Assembly (NCBI RefSeq): GCF_932294415.1
Contig: NC_065536.1
Span: 7,562,474-7,626,473 of the forward strand
Origin: Quercus robur
Taxonomy: Eukaryota > Streptophyta > Magnoliopsida > Fagales > Fagaceae
Reading direction: 5' to 3'
Length of the DNA: 64,000 nt
Below, in pieces: positions 1 through 12,900 of the stretch. Under the pieces are notes generated by a model that saw only the letters and a list, made by a program, of their open reading frames with translations, did not search any database and had not been told where the DNA came from. Positions within the stretch are counted from its first letter, which is position 1; each line of letters opens with the position of its first letter. Both the position numbers and the translations under genes were made by a program.

Positions 1-2624
1 GCACTGCCTTGGTCAATCATCACCATTTTCACATGATACCCACCAATTCTCAGTGTGACCACAAAAGCATCATCGTAAGGCTGTATGATTCCAACCTTGT
101 CCTCATCTAAAAAACCCAAAACCAACGGGAGGCCCATCCTGGCTCTCTTAGGCATTGAGTTATACTCCTCGGCTGGAGATTGGGATACCGACATTACTCT
201 GGACGGACAAGATTCAGTCCTTCCAGGGGCAGCAAAAATAACATTTATTGTGCTGAGGGGGAGTCTCGAAGAAGCATCTCCCCGCATCTCTGAGCCTGCT
301 TGACTTACCCAACCACTAGAATGATGCAAGAGTTGCTTCAACTTCCCTTCTCGAACTAGCTGGTCCAAATGGTCCCATAAATTCCTGCAATTCTCAGTTA
401 TGTGTCCATGATCCTGATTATAGTGGAAATAAAGATTCTGGTTGCGTCTCATAGGCTCTCCTGCCATCTTGTTTGGCCATTTGAAAAACAACTCATTATT
501 AATCTTTTTCAGTACTTGTTACACTGGCTCTCGAAACACAGCATTAACCGCCTGGGTGTTGGTAGAACCTGATTGTCCAACAAAATCTTTCCGAGGTCGG
601 TCATTGTTGTACCGGTCCAACCTGAAATCCCTCCTCTCCTAAGGGATCACCTTAGCCTTTCCTTTCTCCTGCAGTTGGTCTTCTTCTACTCTTCTGTACT
701 TGTCGATCCGATCCATCAATTGGTGTACACTAGTAACAGGTTTACCAGTTAGAGATTTCCTCAAATCGTGCTTGGCTGGAAGACCAGCCTTGAAAGTGCT
801 TATGGCCACATCATCGTGCTCTCCCTCTATTTCATTAAATATCTCCCTTCAGAGTCTCACCATCTTGCATGGACATTGACAATAAGGATCCCAAAGGCCG
901 AGGAACCCTACTGCAAGTAATAAAGCGAGCGCCAAAAGCCCGGGTGAGTTTTTTGAAGGAGTCTATGGAGTTAGCCCTTAAACCGTTGAACCACCTCATC
1001 GCTATCAGGCCCAAGCTAGATGGAAAGACCTTACACATCAAGGCCTCATCTTTGGAGTAAATAGCCATCCTTTGACTAAAATGGCTAACGTGTTCTACCG
1101 GGTCTGTCCGACCATTATAAATGAAAGTTCAAAAACGTGTACAAAAACACTTTTGAACGTTAAGACCCCCAAAAACCAACTTAACCAACACAAGCAATAT
1201 GTCAAACAATAAGTGTGCGGAAACTTAACATATGCTATAATATGGAATTGGTTAAACAACTATCTAAGCCATAACAAAATAAACCACAGCAGATAATGTA
1301 AAGGCAGAGATAGAGAGGAAGGAAGATGCAAACACAGAGATAACACCCGATGTGTTATCGAAGAGGAAACCGAAGACCTCGGCGAAAAACCTCTCCGCCG
1401 CCCTCCAAGCGGTAATCAATCCACTAGAAAATACAGTTGGGATACAAGGACAGCAATAGACCCTCCAAGCCTAATCTACCCAATGCACCTAAGCCCTCCA
1501 AGCTTCTTGCTCCAACGAGGTTGCGCCGAACCTTTTTCTTTTCTAACTTTCCGGATTCCGCTACTACACCGTAGCATCAACCAATGAAGATTGGCTCCTT
1601 CCTAACTGCTTCCCAGAACTCCAAACGTCTGTCTCACAGAGATGATAATGGTGAGAACCAGGTTTGGTATAATGCCTCTCAAGGATTTGACAATGGAGAG
1701 GAAGAGAGTGAGGGAATTTGATGAGACTCTAAGGTAGAGATTGTGGGTGAAACAATCTGGTTTTTCTTTAGGGTTTCTCTCTCAAAATTCTCTCTGGAAG
1801 CTCTCTTTCAATCGTGGGTTAAAAGGGTATTTATACTGGAGTGAAGAGGAATGTGAAACGTCAGGTTTTTCCAAAACAGGGGTGGCTCGCGGCTTGACCT
1901 CGCGGCTTGACCAAGTCGCGAGATCCAATCGCGAGTTAACCGTATGGCCAGTTGTCCTGTTTTGTCCTGTAGTGCTCCAGCTAGCATGACTGTTCATCTT
2001 CCAGCATGCTTGGCACGTGTGCAGCTTCTGGCGACTTGCAACCGCGAGTCCACCCGCGAGTCCCAGCCGCGACACTTTGTTTTCTTGCACACTCTTGAGC
2101 AAACTTCACTCTATCTCACTCACTACCCTTACAACAAACCCACCTAAATACAGGGTTACTAAATGCTGAATTACAAGCAAATTTGGCACGGAATAAAGCC
2201 AATTAGATGGTTGAATAAATTCAACCTTACAATAAATGGTGAATGTGGGTTGATGAAATCACCGAGGAAGACTCGCATCCTCTATGTTCCGTGTGAAGGG
2301 TGATTTGGAGACTTGACTCAGCACCTTGTTCATGGCATCATTCCCCAAGCCTTTGCATAGCGGGCTTTTGTACCTACACTGATGGTGGTGCTCCTCTTCA
2401 TAGGAAAAGGTCTCGCTAGGCGAAGTTCTGGATCTCCACCTATAACTAGCACCATCTGTCTCTTCAGAGGAAGGTTCGAAGCTGGGCGAGGAACGTCTTC
2501 GCCGAGCATGACGCAACTCTCTTTTCAACTTGTCGATTTCACGTTGCATGTGTTTGTCATTCTTTGCATGGGAGACTTGACTTTTCCCTCGAGACTGACT
2601 TTTACTGGTATGAGTTGTGCGCAC
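1..2624 (-). pseudogene. Ty3/gypsy gag (to start of protease), decayed and interrupted
   Basis: Minus-strand gag of a Tat-like Ty3/gypsy element, cut by the left window edge. Reading leftward: a charged, coiled-coil-like N-terminal part (about 2624-2259), then a retrotransposon-gag domain with NGRTDPVEHVSHF and MRWFNGL (about 1125-835). A zinc-knuckle region with HYNQDHGHITENC lies near 400-445. The protease start IDQGS sits in the first 20 bases of the window. The reading frame changes near 840 and stops occur, so no full gag can be made. The first zinc-knuckle position appears to be Phe where Cys is expected. A solo LTR splits the gag domain at 1122-2231. The charged N-terminal reading frame is open upstream of 2624, so the true gag start is uncertain. 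Family assignment rests on motif recognition; lineage is less sure than superfamily. Confidence 0.8.
1122..2231 (-). mobile_element. Solo LTR inserted in gag
   Basis: A 1110-bp block splits the gag codons between TFTIY and NGRTDP. It starts TGAAAGTT and ends CCTTACA on the plus strand, so it has TG...CA ends. It is flanked by the 5-bp duplication ATAAA at 1117-1121 and 2232-2236. Read on the minus strand it starts TGTAAGGTTG and holds a TATA-like TATAAATACCC (complement of 1823-1833) about 400 bp in, which fits a U3 promoter and gives the orientation. No internal retroelement coding is present, so it is a solo LTR left by LTR-LTR recombination. Confidence 0.85.
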
Positions 2625-2825
2625 ACTTCCCTCACGACCACCTCTCCGTTCGAGGCTCCTGCGCGGATTGCCATGCTGGGAGCCCCTTGATTCTGCTTGA
2701 TGTAGATCAACGTCTATCTAGTGCGGTCTTGCTATTGCCTAATGTGGACCTGCCTCCTCCATCGTGAACGTTGTAACCAAATTTCCTTTAGACTAGATCA
2801 AGCTCTTCCTACAGATAGCGCCAAT

Positions 2826-3570
2826 TGTAAGGACTGAAATTGGATTGATCCCAAAACAGGATTGGGCTCAAACCCAAGCGACCCAAACAATAAATTTGTA
2901 GAGCGTGGATGGAAGAACTAGATCTATCCCAGAAGAAAAGCGATTAGATTTAGTGATTTCAGACTGTAAGACACAATTCAGATTAGAAAATCTATCCTCG
3001 AAATAGTCCAAGTAGTTCGTATCATATGGTTTTATTGAATAATCAAATTGTACAAGAGTTACCGTCCTCCCCTTCTTTTAGTATATCTTTCCATGTTATA
3101 TATTCCAGCCTTGGTGTCGTCCCTACCACACACATGTAGGTTAGATTCAGAGAACTCCTTCTTGTCCCATCTAGCACTTCCCAGAACTATCAACTAGTAG
3201 CTGTAAGGCTGCTTAATCACTGTTCAAGCATCACTTTCACATTAATGAGGGGGTAGCAGCTTTTTGAAGATATTTGTTGCCCTTCTCCTTTTTTATCCTT
3301 TATCCGACGTCTAACCCTTAATGATGATGTAACTCCGAAGTAAGTCCGTGATGATATGGCACTCAGATCGACCTCGGACACATGTTGCCGAGAGGGCTTT
3401 TGTCGTCGGACGCTTATTGGACCTATCTCATATTATCTCTACTCCTCTCTTCATTCCATTCTCCTTATAATCTTATCTAGACCTCTTCGGATAGTCTAAC
3501 GTCCTCAGATCGGACCATAAGCCCAGTTAACACTATCTTAATAGTACTCCCTAATTAATTGGCCCCCACA
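2826..3570 (-). mobile_element. 5' LTR of the minus-strand Ty3/gypsy element
   Basis: A 745-bp LTR, TGTGGGGGCC... at 3570 to ...CCTTACA at 2826 when read on the minus strand. Directly inside it, at 2825 and below, the minus strand reads ATTGGCGCTATCTGTAGG, the primer-binding-site-like sequence shared with three other elements in this window. The partner 3' LTR would lie left of the window, so the target duplication cannot be checked. Confidence 0.8.
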
Positions 3571-4347
3571 ACTAGGTTGATTGAGATTTTTTTTTTTTTT
3601 TTTTTTGTTAAGTTTTTGAGTTAGGTAGTTGCTAGTTAGGCTAAGCTAATTAAAAGCGAAGGAATATAAGTTTTTGGAAAGATGAGACTAGAAATAAAAA
3701 AATATAACCATTAAAAAAAAAATCTTTTTTTTTTCTTTGGGCTGGGGGGCCCAAGTATTTTTTTTCCTTTTTTTTTTTCATTTGGCCAGGGGGACGAGCC
3801 CCCTTGGCCCCCAGGTCCGTCCCTGTGTGTGTATATATATATATTTCTTGGACTTTTGCTAATCTAGTGCCACAAGTGATCTTTGAGTCTTCTGACTAAT
3901 TTTACCTCTAAGTTATGCTTATCAAAGTTTCTCATTAAATCTAACTTCTTCAACTTTTTATTTCTTGGGCAATCAGATTACAGATAATATTCTCCTCATC
4001 ATGGACCAGGTAGTGCTACGTGTAGGGTTGACACCAACTTTTGTGGTGAATCACCAGAATTTGATTCATCATAGAATGAAAAGATGAAGAAAACATGGTT
4101 GTCCTCATCAACTGTGGGTCATCTCTTTTTGTATAGTGCCTCCTTACTTCATCACGACTCACGACTATAGCTGCTACTTTGGTTTGGTTTGGCTTGTCTT
4201 GGACACTCATCAATCTCTGCAGCCACATGTGGACATGTGGATTAAATTATTTTTGTGTTCGAAACCCAGAAAAAAGTACACCGCCTTTGACATAAATTTA
4301 TTTATTTAATTTTGTGCAGACCACCATATATGATTCCACAAGTTGTA

Positions 4348-4384
<37 letters not shown>

Positions 4385-5230
4385 ATACTACTAATTAATT
4401 AAGATTTATATATTCTGCAGCATAATTTTTGTAGTACATTTTAGAATTTGAATTCATCCAAATTCATTTTTCACTCGGTAAGAATTATTTGAATTTTACA
4501 TCATGTTGGTCATTTCAACAAAATCACAATACATTCTTCAAACAGCTAGTTATTAAATTATTTTTATTTTTTTAATTTTAATGTAAAAAATATGTTATAT
4601 ACACACACATGCATGTACTTATTATAAATAAATGGCACCGAAATATGGTGTCAAAAATAATTACATATGACAAGTAAAGATAAGCACGTCTTGAATAATT
4701 ATAATCAATGAAAAAATCATTAGGTCTCTTTAAAAAAAAAAAAAAACAAATTATAAAAATTTTTATTATTAGTTGTCCACATACATTCATTAAAAATGTT
4801 TTAAAAGGGTTCTTTCGGCATGGGAAAATATGAAATTTTTTAATAAAAATATGGACTTTAAGCTTAGAATAATTCGATTATATTATAAAATTTTATCACA
4901 TATAGACACTTGAACCAAAAAAAAAATAAATAAATAAATAAATTCAATGATTTGAATAAAATTATCTCACAAGTAATTTTTAAATAAGTGTGTAATGTTT
5001 ATTTCACCAACACTATTATACGTGAAGTGCACATCCACTGTTATTAAATTTGTTACTTTTTTCTTTTCTTTTTTTAAAGAGTTTTAACTAACCTCATCCG
5101 TTCTTGAATATCTTTCTTTATCATTAAATTAAAACACTAATTAATTTTTAATCTAAAAACAATATCAATTTAGATAACTGGAACCTATTACTCGTATCTC
5201 GTTACTTAAAAGTCCTATTAGCCATTGTTA
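3571..5230. other. Intergenic AT-rich DNA with degenerate repeat debris
   Basis: No supported gene. About 3740-3836 holds a GC-rich remnant with gggggacgagccccc and ccaggtccgtccctg between T-rich tracts; a similar block with inverted cagggggttc/gaaccccctg lies at 38520-38580. Both look like ends of old non-autonomous transposons, type not determined. A (TA)n microsatellite lies at about 4348-4379. The rest is AT-rich sequence without recognisable structure. Confidence 0.5.
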
Positions 5231-6209
5231 GAGCATCTCCATCAGCTCATGTAAAGTCCTCTAAAATAGAAAAAGGTGCAAGTTTTACACATTTTAGACA
5301 AAAAAACACCTACATCAGTGGGTGTAAAGATGTGTAAAATATACACCGACTGTGTAAATGAATAGTAATCGTGCATATATGCACGGTTACTGTTCAATGT
5401 GTAAATAATTTTTTATTCTTTTTTTCTCTCTCCTCTACCAAATTGCAACAAACTAGCGCGGCAAGGAAGAAGAATATCCAAGCGCCAGCGCCACCGCCAG
5501 CGCCAACGATACCACCAAACTACAACAAACCCAACCACCAAACCCAGCGCCACCACCAAACACCGTAACCTAGCACAAAAAAAATCTCAAAATCAACAGA
5601 AACTCAAAAATCAACCCAACCCAAAATCAACAAAAATCAACCCAACCCAAAATCAACAAAAATTCACCGGGAAACCCAATCCAAAAGCAGTCCACACCTA
5701 TCGGAAAACCCCGCCCAACGGAGCCGGATCAGCCACCCGATCTGCTGCCACTGCTGCCGTCGGGTCTTCCATTGCTGCCACCGGATCTTCCATTGCTGTC
5801 GTCGGTTGGAGGAGGGAGGCGAAGGGTCGGTTGTGGAGGAGAGAGGGAGGGCGAAAGCGAAAGGGAGGCCGAATCGACTGGTAGCTGAGGCAGTGGTGGC
5901 GACGAGCTGGGAGTGAGCTGGATCGGCTGGGTCGGCGAGCTAGGAATGAGTGAGGGAAAGAGAGAAACGTGTGAGTGAGCTGAAAGAGAGAATGGGTGAG
6001 GAAAGAAAGAAATGGGTAGGGAAAGAGAGAAAGAAACGATTTTAATAACTAATAATAAAAATAAATAAATAATATTATTTAATTAGAATAGATTTGTAAA
6101 ATAAATGAACTGATGTGGGTGTTTTAGAAATGTGATAGTATAAAATAGAAAAAATGAATTTTTTCATGTAAAATAGATGATAAATTTACACGAGATAGTG
6201 TGGATGCTC
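5231..6209. mobile_element. Non-autonomous PIF/Harbinger-like element
   Basis: A 979-bp element bounded by GAGCATCTCC at the left and GGATGCTC at the right, giving a terminal inverted repeat GAGCATC. The next bases are also partly inverted: the left end has CATGTAAAG and the complement of the right end has CGTGTAAAT. The flanks are TTA at 5228-5230 and TTA at 6210-6212, the 3-bp duplication typical of PIF/Harbinger and Tourist MITEs. The interior (about 5440-6050) is GC-rich with GCCACCGCCAGCGCC-like and CTGCTGCCAC-like repeats and codes for nothing I recognise. It ends about 145 bp upstream of the start codon of the next gene. Confidence 0.75.
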
Positions 6210-6353
6210 TTAAAGCTATGGAATCATCCAAGCTCTTCTTCCTAAAATAAACACGAGCTTGCCACGTGGCTAACTATTACCACCTTAAAAGCCCCGTATT
6301 TATATTCTCTTAAACCAAACAAACCGTCCCATGTAACTCTCTCTCTGTACGAC

Positions 6354-6931
6354 ATGTCGGAAAGTCGAAACGCATCCGAAATTTCAGAAGCGGAGACTAT
6401 TCGACTTGGGGTTGATCTCGTATCGGCTGCAAGGCGAAATATCGGGTTCTTGAGAGCTGTGGCCGAGTCTCAGTGGCTCCATGAGAAAGCAACCGTTGTT
6501 GAAGCTATAAGAAGGTAAATAATAAGGTCAACTGTGTGTTATTACACTCATCGTGCTTTTTTTTTTTTTTTTTTTCTCTTTTTGTTAAGGTAATCTGATC
6601 GGACGGTGTTTGTTGTTGTTTTTCAGGTATGATGAGCTGTGGATGCCGTTGATTTCTGATCTGACGGTGATGGGGTCACCCACTCCTATGGTTCTTCCAC
6701 CTCTTGATGTTGAGTGGGTTTGGTTTTGTCACACTTTGAACCCGGTAATTAAACTGCACCTGCATGTGTCTCTGTTTGGTTGCTCAGAAAGCATAAGAAA
6801 AGAAAAGAAAGTTGTCATTTCTGTTTTTTAATGAGTAATGGGAAGAAAATAGCTGTAAAGTAACTTGTCATTATATCTTCGTTTGGTTGCTAGTAAAGCA
6901 TGGGGAAAGAAAATGAAAGTGGTATTCTTTA

Positions 6932-6964
<33 letters not shown>

Positions 6965-9900
6965 TGTTTTATATGGGAATGAGAAAAAGTTAAAAGTTTC
7001 GATGATGCCGACATTTTGGATACTTGAAATGAAAAATAAAATCTCACTCAAGTGAGCTAGGTACCCCAGGTAGGTTAATAAATGTTTTATCTTCTAATGC
7101 TTTTTCCTTTTCTTTCTTATTCTCCAAACAAAATGTTAGATTATTTTTTGAGCAACAACAATATTAATATTCCTAACGAAAATTTTCGGAATTTATTTCA
7201 TAACTATTGAGGGTGCGTGTTATAATCAGTGTGTGGTAAAAATAGTGTATCAAGTATTGCACTATTGCTCTCCATTTATTCTTTTCCAACTTGTGATATT
7301 TTATTTTATTTTATTTATTTCTTTTTAAATTTTATCCTTAGACAGATGTGAGAATCTTGCTGGCCTGTTCATATGTTATAATATTAGGTAGATAATTTGG
7401 TAACGTCACACATATTACAATATGTGGAAGAACAATGCTATTTGCTTTAGGTGGCATTATTTTTTGCACAATGCACATTTGAGGGATGGAAGCAGTTATA
7501 TATTAAATATAGAGAAATAATACTTTTTAATGTTGTAGAAGAAATCATTTGTCCACATCTTATATATTAATTTTTACCATCAAATCTTTTTTTTTTTTTT
7601 TTTTTTTGAGAAGACTCTCAAACCATATTCATGCACTAGTTAGTGTGTGTTTTGGATAAATGAATTTTGTCAACTTATTTTACTATTCATGAACCACACT
7701 GTACTATTTCAACTAATTTTTATCTTTATTTACAGTACTTTTAGTAAAATGTTTTCAATTTCAGCAAAATAAGCAGTTTTCAAACAGACTCTTAATTGCA
7801 AATAAAATGTATTATTCATAGAAAAAAAAAAAAAAAAAAACCCATTGTATATATATATATATATATATTTCAAAAGTTACAGATAACACTTTTTTTGTTT
7901 TGATTTATTTAGTTTTTTCCTTTGCCTTGTGACACTGCTTTTTCTAAGAAGCTTTAATAAGTTGTAAGGATTCTAATTTCCAGGTGAGTTACCAGCAATA
8001 TTGCGAATCAAGGTTCTCAAAACTCATTGGAAAGCCAGCAATTTTTGATGAAGAGAACGAAGAGTATGCACTGCTTAGATGCAAGAATATTTGGACTCAT
8101 AAATACCCATCTGAGCCATTTGAGAATGAAACCGAAACAGATATGCCAATCCCAGTTGTCACAAACGAAGAAATTTTGGTGGAAGTCGCAAAACATAGAT
8201 TCTTGTATTCCAAAATTTCAGAGGCATATAGGTCTGAAATTGTGTACTTAATTGCAGCAAGGCAAAGGTACAAGGGGTTTTTGTACATGGTGCAGAGTTT
8301 TTGTGATGAGTGTGCTCGTTTGGTGCCTGCCTCAGATATTCTACTAATGTGGTTGACACATCAGGTTGGTTTTCCTAGACACATTGGGTTTCTCTATGTT
8401 ATTTTTGTATATTTAAAGGAAATGCTGAAGTCATAAACAATTTTACTTTAAAAAAATTACAAAGCATGAACTATTGTGTTAATTAATGTAATTGATGTCA
8501 TACCAATAATAAAATAAATAAATTTCTAAATTATTTCTTTTGTGTCTAAAAGTCGGTACAAATCAATTTATAGATTCTATTAATAAAATTTGTAACTATC
8601 CATGTCATCACTTTTATTTTTTAGTCCAGATATATGCCTTTTTTTTTGTTGTCTTTTGCATGATTAAGGTCTCTCTTCTTATTTTCCACATTTATGGTTT
8701 ATGTTATGTGTATGTTCTTTTCTTTTAGGATGCTTTTGTGATTTTTCTTTTTCTTTTTAAACACATAAATCTCTCATCAATTTTATGGTCAAATGATATA
8801 TAACTAAAGAAGAGGTTTAATTTGGACTTACGGTGCTTTATAAGATTCTTATATACTTCATTATTTGTTAAATCCAAAAAACTACACTAAAAATCTCGTG
8901 ATAAGAACATGTCATAGAGTTTATCTTGGACTTTTGTTAAAATTCAATGCCACATCCAAACTTGTTCTTGAACTTATAGGCAAAGATGATTTTTATTTTT
9001 TAAAATTGCAAAAAGAAATTTTTAGTAATAGTATTACTCCATAAAGAAAAGAAAACACACTGAGAAAAATGCTATCTCATTTTTGTTGGATTAACTTTAT
9101 TTGCATTTATTAGACTATTCATTTTGGTATGTGTCGATTCTTTTTGTACTCTCATGAATCATGAGTTATTGCTTTCTATTACTTAATGCTCTTTTTTTTT
9201 TTTCGAAGTCAAAATAAGTATCTCTAATAGGAGTACAATTTTGATTTTGTGGGGTGGAATAAATTAGAGCTACCCAACAGTATATGCAGAAGACTTGAAG
9301 GAGATGGAGGGTGATATGGGGAAGGTAGTAACTGTGTGGGAAAGTGTGAAGGAAAAGGAAATGAAAGAGACAAAGATATTGTGGGAGAGAGCATTTGATC
9401 AACCTTATGAGAAAGCTGGTGGAGAGGTTGTGTTGGATTTGGATAGGGTTAACTTAGTCAAGGCACCAGTTTACTGGGAGGTATCAGATACAGATGTCAA
9501 CACCAAATACAAGTCCATGCTACCAAGGTTCTTACTAGAGGTCGGTTTAACACTCACTATTTTTTGGTCTTTTATTCGGTTCTCCTATTTCTTAAAAGAT
9601 TCTTTTCATGTTGAGGACCACAACTGTTTGCCTAGACTTACTTCAATTCATTTTTTTTTTTCATGTTATTTTAAGTTCCATCAATTCAGATCTTGAGTAT
9701 AACTTTCTTTTTTTCCAAATGTTTATTCTTAGACAGATTTTCAACAAAATTTACATTAGACCTTAGCACCAAAGGATCATGTTGGATTAATAAATTAAAC
9801 GGGCAGTGATTTTTTGTTTTTAACTTTGAATTTTTTCAAGTGTGTGAGCTGAACTTAGATCCTCTTCTTGCTTAAGGATGTCTTTAGATTTTTACCACCA

Positions 9901-12900
9901 TATAACTACATACTTTGTATTGTTTACCAAGAATTAACCATTATGTAAGGTAAATACTGGTATGATTTGGCATTTTTATAGTTGGGTTAAGTACTGTTGC
10001 CACTTTCTCTATGCACCCACTAACCGCAATTATAATTTCTTTCTTGGGTGAGTACTTTCTTTTTGACCAATGCAAAATGCTAGCTCTTTTATATATATAA
10101 ATCAAGCCATGTGATACTAGAAGTTACAAGTAATTTCTACAGTGAGGCAAAAGACCAAAAGTTATTGCTTCATAATGCAGTCTGTGACCAAGATTGGCAG
10201 GACTCATGGCCACCTTAAGATTCTTAGCATTATACCAATATTTTATGCACTTGATCTATTAACCATCACATGGTATTCCATTATTCCTATTCCTATCTAT
10301 TGCTCATCTTGTCTTGTTTTATTTTTTTATTTTTTTGAGTAACTTGTCTTTTTTTATTGATAGTCTTGTTTGTTGATTTTGACAACTTTATCATATTATT
10401 TGATTATATTTTATTATACTAATTTCTATTCTACCTTCCCGGAGTTAATTTTACAGCGCACTCCATTAAAATGGAAATTGATGGATAGGTCAACAATATC
10501 ATACAAAGTACTTAAATGAAAAGCAAACCACTATATTAATTGGGATTAGAAATATAGTTAGAAATCATTGTATTACTTATTATTACTATCTTAATTGCAA
10601 CGAAATTTTTCATAATTTTATTTCAAGTTAGCATGATGGTGTTGATTCAGCAAGATTTGGTAATCATTCACGGGATAATTAATTTCACTAAATAAATCCC
10701 ATCTACAGCAAAAGCCAAGTTGACTTGATGCCACCAATAGGCCCAACTTAAAAAAATAAAAAATAAAACCAAAATTGGCATTCCACTATAAAAATGCTAT
10801 CCTCATTAAAAATACTTTAGGACAGAAAAAAGTCTTTTAACATCATATAATATTAATATACTAGTTAGGAGAGGAAAAAAAAAAATATATATATATATAT
10901 ACTTAAATTCATGGGGATTTAAATGGTAATTTCATTTCTTATGATGTTCAGGTTGTGGGCTTTTTTCTTCTAAAAAAAAAAAAGGTTGTGGGCTTTTCGC
11001 CATCCAGTGAATACGGCCCCAAATAGTGGGCTAATAAATGGCAACCCTTAAAGCCCCATTTCAATGTCAAGGGAAGAGAAAGTAAAGCTGCTTTAGGTTT
11101 CCTAGATGGTCCACTTGTTCTAAAACAGCATCAGTTTTGTGTAAGGCTTGGGCTGGTGCCATTACATGAAGTTCACCATTCTGTGAATTACAAAAGGATC
11201 ATGGTCAATTTTTTGACTGTGCAGTAATTAAGGAATTCTACTTAATATTCAGTAAACCAATTGAGAAAGTGCATTTAGTATAAGTTGTGGTCAAACGAAA
11301 ACCACATTAAAGGATTTGAGAGTTTCACAAAAATGAGGTGAGTTAATCTTAAGATCAAACATTTCAATATTTATTGGTTCAATGGAAGAGTGCTGAAGTA
11401 ATGAAATATATTTCTTACTAATAATTTGACAATGTTTTAAAATATATATCTTCTAGATATTTTCATCTTCATTGGGAAATTTATGAGAATAGCAACTAAT
11501 TTAATATTGGTATGCTGATTTTGGGATTTCTTTGTTGGGTCTAGCTATACACTCTTGTGATTGAAACCTCCACTTCAACATGTTGCCATGGGTTTTAGAT
11601 GGTGAATGAAGTTCGGTAAAATTCAGTAAGATTTAACAAGATTTTTCTAATTAGAAGTACTTTCATAAGCAAGCTAGTTAGAGGTAATTCACTTGGGAAA
11701 GTCAGCTTCATATGAGAGCTTTTGTTATTTATTAGGGAGATTCATGTTTTCAACAAAAATCAGCTCCAATTAATTGAGTTTTTGTTATGAAATTAGAGAT
11801 ATTTCATTCCAAGTAACCTTTTTTTTGGGCACCAAAAGATACATAGAAGCACTTCATGTTTGTGTAACTTAAACCATCACTGCTATTTTAAACACAGGTC
11901 TGTGTGTTTGTAAGGCTCAACTCTAGGATGAAGGAAACACAACAGACAAGTGAATTTCTCCGCCTTGGTATGTTAAGATGTCACAGGGAGTTGAAGCTTG
12001 AAAAATCCATCTCCAAATTTCAGTATGATTCATGGCGGAAAGCTTGGCATCTCTATTGTGAGTTTGGGTCCAAGGGAATCAAACTTGAGCTACGTCACCG
12101 TGGTGGCTACTGTTTCAAAGGAAGTAGCTTGCAAGAGACTGTTACATTCCATTGGAATGACTTACTAAGAATATCTTCTCTAACTCTGGAAAGAGGAGTT
12201 GCTCAAGAATTGAGAATTCATGCTTCAATAACTCCACCAGTTCAAGCGCCATACTTGTTGAAATGTGTGCCTGACCGGGTCACTGATGATTCAGGGGCCA
12301 TGATATCAGACGTTATTCTCAGAATGAATAGGTATCGGCCTCAAGAAGGGCGTTGGTTGTCTCGGACTGTTCTTGATCATGCAGGGAGAGAGTGTTTTGT
12401 CATTAGAATAAGGTAAACTTTCAAACCTTCTATCTTTGTTTGTTGGAAGACAATTTTGGTACTTTTGAGAGAATATTATGAATTTATGATGGCATTGTGT
12501 CTGTTACTTATTGACACAATTTGAACACAACTTTTAGAGTGGGAGAAGGGTTTTGGAGAAGAGGAGATGAAGCTCCCTCAGCTGTGAAATGGGAGGATAG
12601 GATAATAGAGATACGAGAAGGTTCATGGTCCTATGTTGCTGATTCCATTGGAAAAGCCCCTGGTATGTAGTATAAAAATTTTCAGTTAACTAGTTTTGAA
12701 CAAGGTGCATCACATGTACCTGGCTGAGATTTGATGCAAGAGCAGAATCTGATTATCTGAAATTGAAGAGTGAAAATGCTTCTCTCTGGCAACAGCTTTA
12801 TTTCTTTTACCTCACTTTTTTTAGGTGCAACTATACTACTTTAATCAACTTTCAGCAAATAAGCTTTATGTGATTATATAGCCACTAAGAAAAAAGAAAA

